From Chloroflexota bacterium (GTDB lineage Bacteria > Chloroflexota > Dehalococcoidia > Lucifugimonadales > Lucifugimonadaceae): a stretch of 6,678 nucleotides of DNA. Shown piece by piece: positions 6,273 through 6,678 of the stretch. Below the pieces are notes generated by a model. It saw only the letters and a program-made list of their open reading frames with translations, was not told the DNA's origin and searched no databases. The DNA lies in the NCBI GenBank assembly GCA_009837685.1, contig VXTA01000121.1:1-6678 (forward strand), in the 5' to 3' direction. The translations under genes and the position numbers were made by a program. Every line of letters starts with the position of its first letter. Position 1 is the first letter of the stretch.

Positions 6273-6678
6273 CAGTGACTGAGTTGATCGACTTCCGAGT
6301 TGATGATTTCTCTCATCAATCGACTGCGGCGGGTCGAGTATTCGCCTTCATCGATTTTGCCCAACTCATGCATTTCATCTAACTCGGCGATTGCGGCGAC
6401 CGTTGCAGATCGGGTATCGGGTTCTCCACTCGGTTGCATCGCGTTAGTTGCCAAGGCGACTTGGTGCCGACGGGATGCGAACACGACGTACGCAATAATC
6501 GCGATCATAGCCAATGCGACACTCACTATGATTGCGATTCGGAACTGAACGCTTTCGAGGAAATCCAAGACTTGGGTTTGCAGATCTGGTTTTGGTAGAC
6601 CAGTGATCACTATGCCGAGTTCAGAGCTTCGTTCGTAGTTTGCCCCCTCGTACTTGACGTAGCGTTCATCTCCGATTG
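6272..6678 (-). CDS. C-terminal part of a single-pass membrane protein with short cytoplasmic helical tail, 5' end outside window
   Basis: 134 codons are visible and the frame is open to the window edge. A GTG at 6610 is available, but there is no ribosome site before it and 22 sensible codons continue upstream, so the gene most likely begins beyond the window. Numbering from the first whole codon (6676), residues 1-45 are polar. A hydrophobic segment spans roughly 46-67 (AIIVSVALAMIAIIAYVV), followed by RRH, so the tail should be cytoplasmic and the N-terminal portion outside. The tail ends in a charged helical hairpin, IAELDEMHELGKIDEGEY (96-113), then RRSRLM. This resembles SHOCT-type tails and the N-terminal hairpin of CcmI-like cytochrome c biogenesis proteins. 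The TGATG overlap with the TlpA gene suggests joint function. The family of the missing N-terminal part cannot be told. Confidence 0.75.
   Translation of the reverse strand, partial: IGDERYVKYEGANYERSSELGIVITGLPKPDLQTQVLDFLESVQFRIAIIVSVALAMIAIIAYVVFASRRHQVALATNAMQPSGEPDTRSATVAAIAELDEMHELGKIDEGEYSTRRSRLMREIINSEVDQLSH

Noticed and set aside
6272..6610. A 112-residue gene starting at GTG 6610
   Set aside because: The frame stays open to the window edge and there is no ribosome site before the GTG, so it is treated as the end of a longer gene.

Overview
The window is bacterial and almost fully coding. Seven complete protein genes, two partial ones and one tRNA gene fit with no gap longer than about 90 bases. 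Every protein gene lies on the minus strand; only the tRNA is on the plus strand. GC looks close to half. Shine-Dalgarno motifs are scarce and two gene pairs overlap by 1-4 bases. A FabL-type enoyl reductase, a HadAB-like dehydratase pair, a TlpA/CcmG thioredoxin and an EndoQ-type nuclease together suggest a non-proteobacterial lineage. Chloroflexota is one candidate, but no sequence here settles that.

Regions in order of minus-strand transcription (right to left): (1) 6678-5694: the C-terminal end of a membrane-anchored protein, overlapping by one base a membrane-tethered TlpA/CcmG-like thioredoxin. This pair looks like an envelope redox or cytochrome c maturation module. (2) 5653-5120: cysC, adenylyl-sulfate kinase, with no other sulfate-assimilation gene in view. 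(3) 5068-1164: a lipid block. It holds a hotdog protein with an unrecognised N-terminal half, an overlapping MaoC-type hydratase, plsX, fabG and fabL. The dehydratase pair, ketoreductase FabG and enoyl reductase FabL would supply all three post-condensation steps of type II fatty acid elongation. PlsX would pass the finished acyl chain from ACP to phospholipid synthesis. (4) 1068-1142: tRNA-Pro(UGG), plus strand, converging on fabL with only 21 bases between. (5) 1007-1: a divergent minus-strand gene for an Endonuclease Q family DNA-repair nuclease, cut off by the window edge before its C-terminus.

Most candidates for novelty are in the lipid block: a three-step reductive cassette built from less common enzyme types (HadAB-like plus FabL instead of FabZ/FabA plus FabI), an unexplained ~126-residue domain fused to one dehydratase subunit, and an attenuator-like leader before plsX. 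The bacterial EndoQ homologue is also notable. Nothing here is a clear mobile element, CRISPR array or phage region.
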